The notes beneath the pieces were generated by a model, which did not search any database, had not been told where the DNA came from, and saw only the letters and a list, made by a program, of their open reading frames with translations. A DNA stretch of 62,864 nucleotides from Egibacteraceae bacterium (lineage in GTDB: Bacteria > Actinomycetota > Nitriliruptoria > Euzebyales > Egibacteraceae). The stretch spans positions 1 through 62,864 of the forward strand of contig JAUJMS010000015.1 of NCBI GenBank assembly GCA_030446745.1. Reading direction: 5' to 3'. The stretch's first letter is position 1; each line of letters begins with the position of its first letter. Both the position numbers and the translations under genes were made by a program. Of the stretch, positions 62,816-62,864 are shown one piece after another.

Positions 62816-62864
62816 TCCCCCGGGAGAAGATAGGAAGGGCGTCGGGGAGGGAAAGAGGGGAATG

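Overview
The window is high-GC, gene-dense actinobacterial chromosome. Three blocks keep the gene order known from Mycobacterium tuberculosis: whiB1 - pdtaS - TB7.3-like biotinyl protein (about 30.9-33.1 kb); the OB-fold protein, two TrkA/Ceo subunits and a permease of the Rv2690c-Rv2694c neighbourhood (50.3-54.5 kb); and ahcY - SIS isomerase - Trm112-like - manB - DUF3499 with a divergent zincin-like gene (56.4-62.6 kb), as in Rv3248c-Rv3259. A SigR/RsrA pair, a SigF-type sigma factor with its anti-sigma, a WhiB protein and CWB2 wall-binding repeats also fit Actinomycetota. The mixture of features suggests a deep lineage (Nitriliruptoria/Euzebyales-like), but that placement is inference. No rRNA, tRNA, CRISPR array or insertion sequence was seen.

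Layout. 0-1.2 kb: the end of a minus-strand operon (DUF6508-like, unknown, and the first codons of a DUF262 protein). 1.3-4.0 kb: a von Willebrand A gene broken by an amber codon, overlapping an ADP-ribosylglycohydrolase/dual-specificity-phosphatase fusion. 4.25-12.5 kb: a tightly overlapping six-gene operon for a surface glycan or glycolipid (glycoside hydrolase-GT2 fusion, ABC exporter with an IF2_N-like head, two related GT-B-like proteins, two hexapeptide acyltransferases). This is the best candidate for an undescribed system. 12.5-18.4 kb: membrane protein, haloalkane dehalogenase, frameshifted DUF222-HNH gene, pirin, FKBP lipoprotein, cold-shock protein. 18.6-24.8 kb: acyltransferase, Nei and Lhr, the last two frameshifted. 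25-30.7 kb: anti-sigma/SigF, a lipoprotein-type penicillin-binding protein, a lipid kinase, a GDPD. 30.9-36.2 kb: WhiB1/PdtaS/biotinyl protein, a PGRP amidase with CWB2 repeats, and a lone sigma region 4 protein. 36.3-42.6 kb: DUF5317, an epimerase, RsrA, SigR, a frameshifted membrane protein, DUF6459 and a methyltransferase-like/NUDIX gene. 42.6-50.6 kb: sulfatase-like protein, methyltransferase, YLDPGSGS protein, SecA, a response regulator, HPF. 50.6-54.5 kb: a potassium module (two TrkA-type genes divergent from a KimA-like permease). 54.2-62.8 kb: ComF, HisG, HisE, AhcY, the SIS isomerase, Trm112-like protein, ManB, small zinc proteins, DUF3499, and a zincin-like gene without its HExxH motif.

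Two window-wide patterns stand out. At least nine genes have a TANNNT -10 element only 6-9 nt before the start codon, implying leaderless transcripts. Five loci (DUF222-HNH, lhr, nei, the gene at 39.9 kb and the NUDIX gene) carry many one-base frameshifts while neighbours are intact; homopolymer sequencing errors and real gene decay both remain possible.
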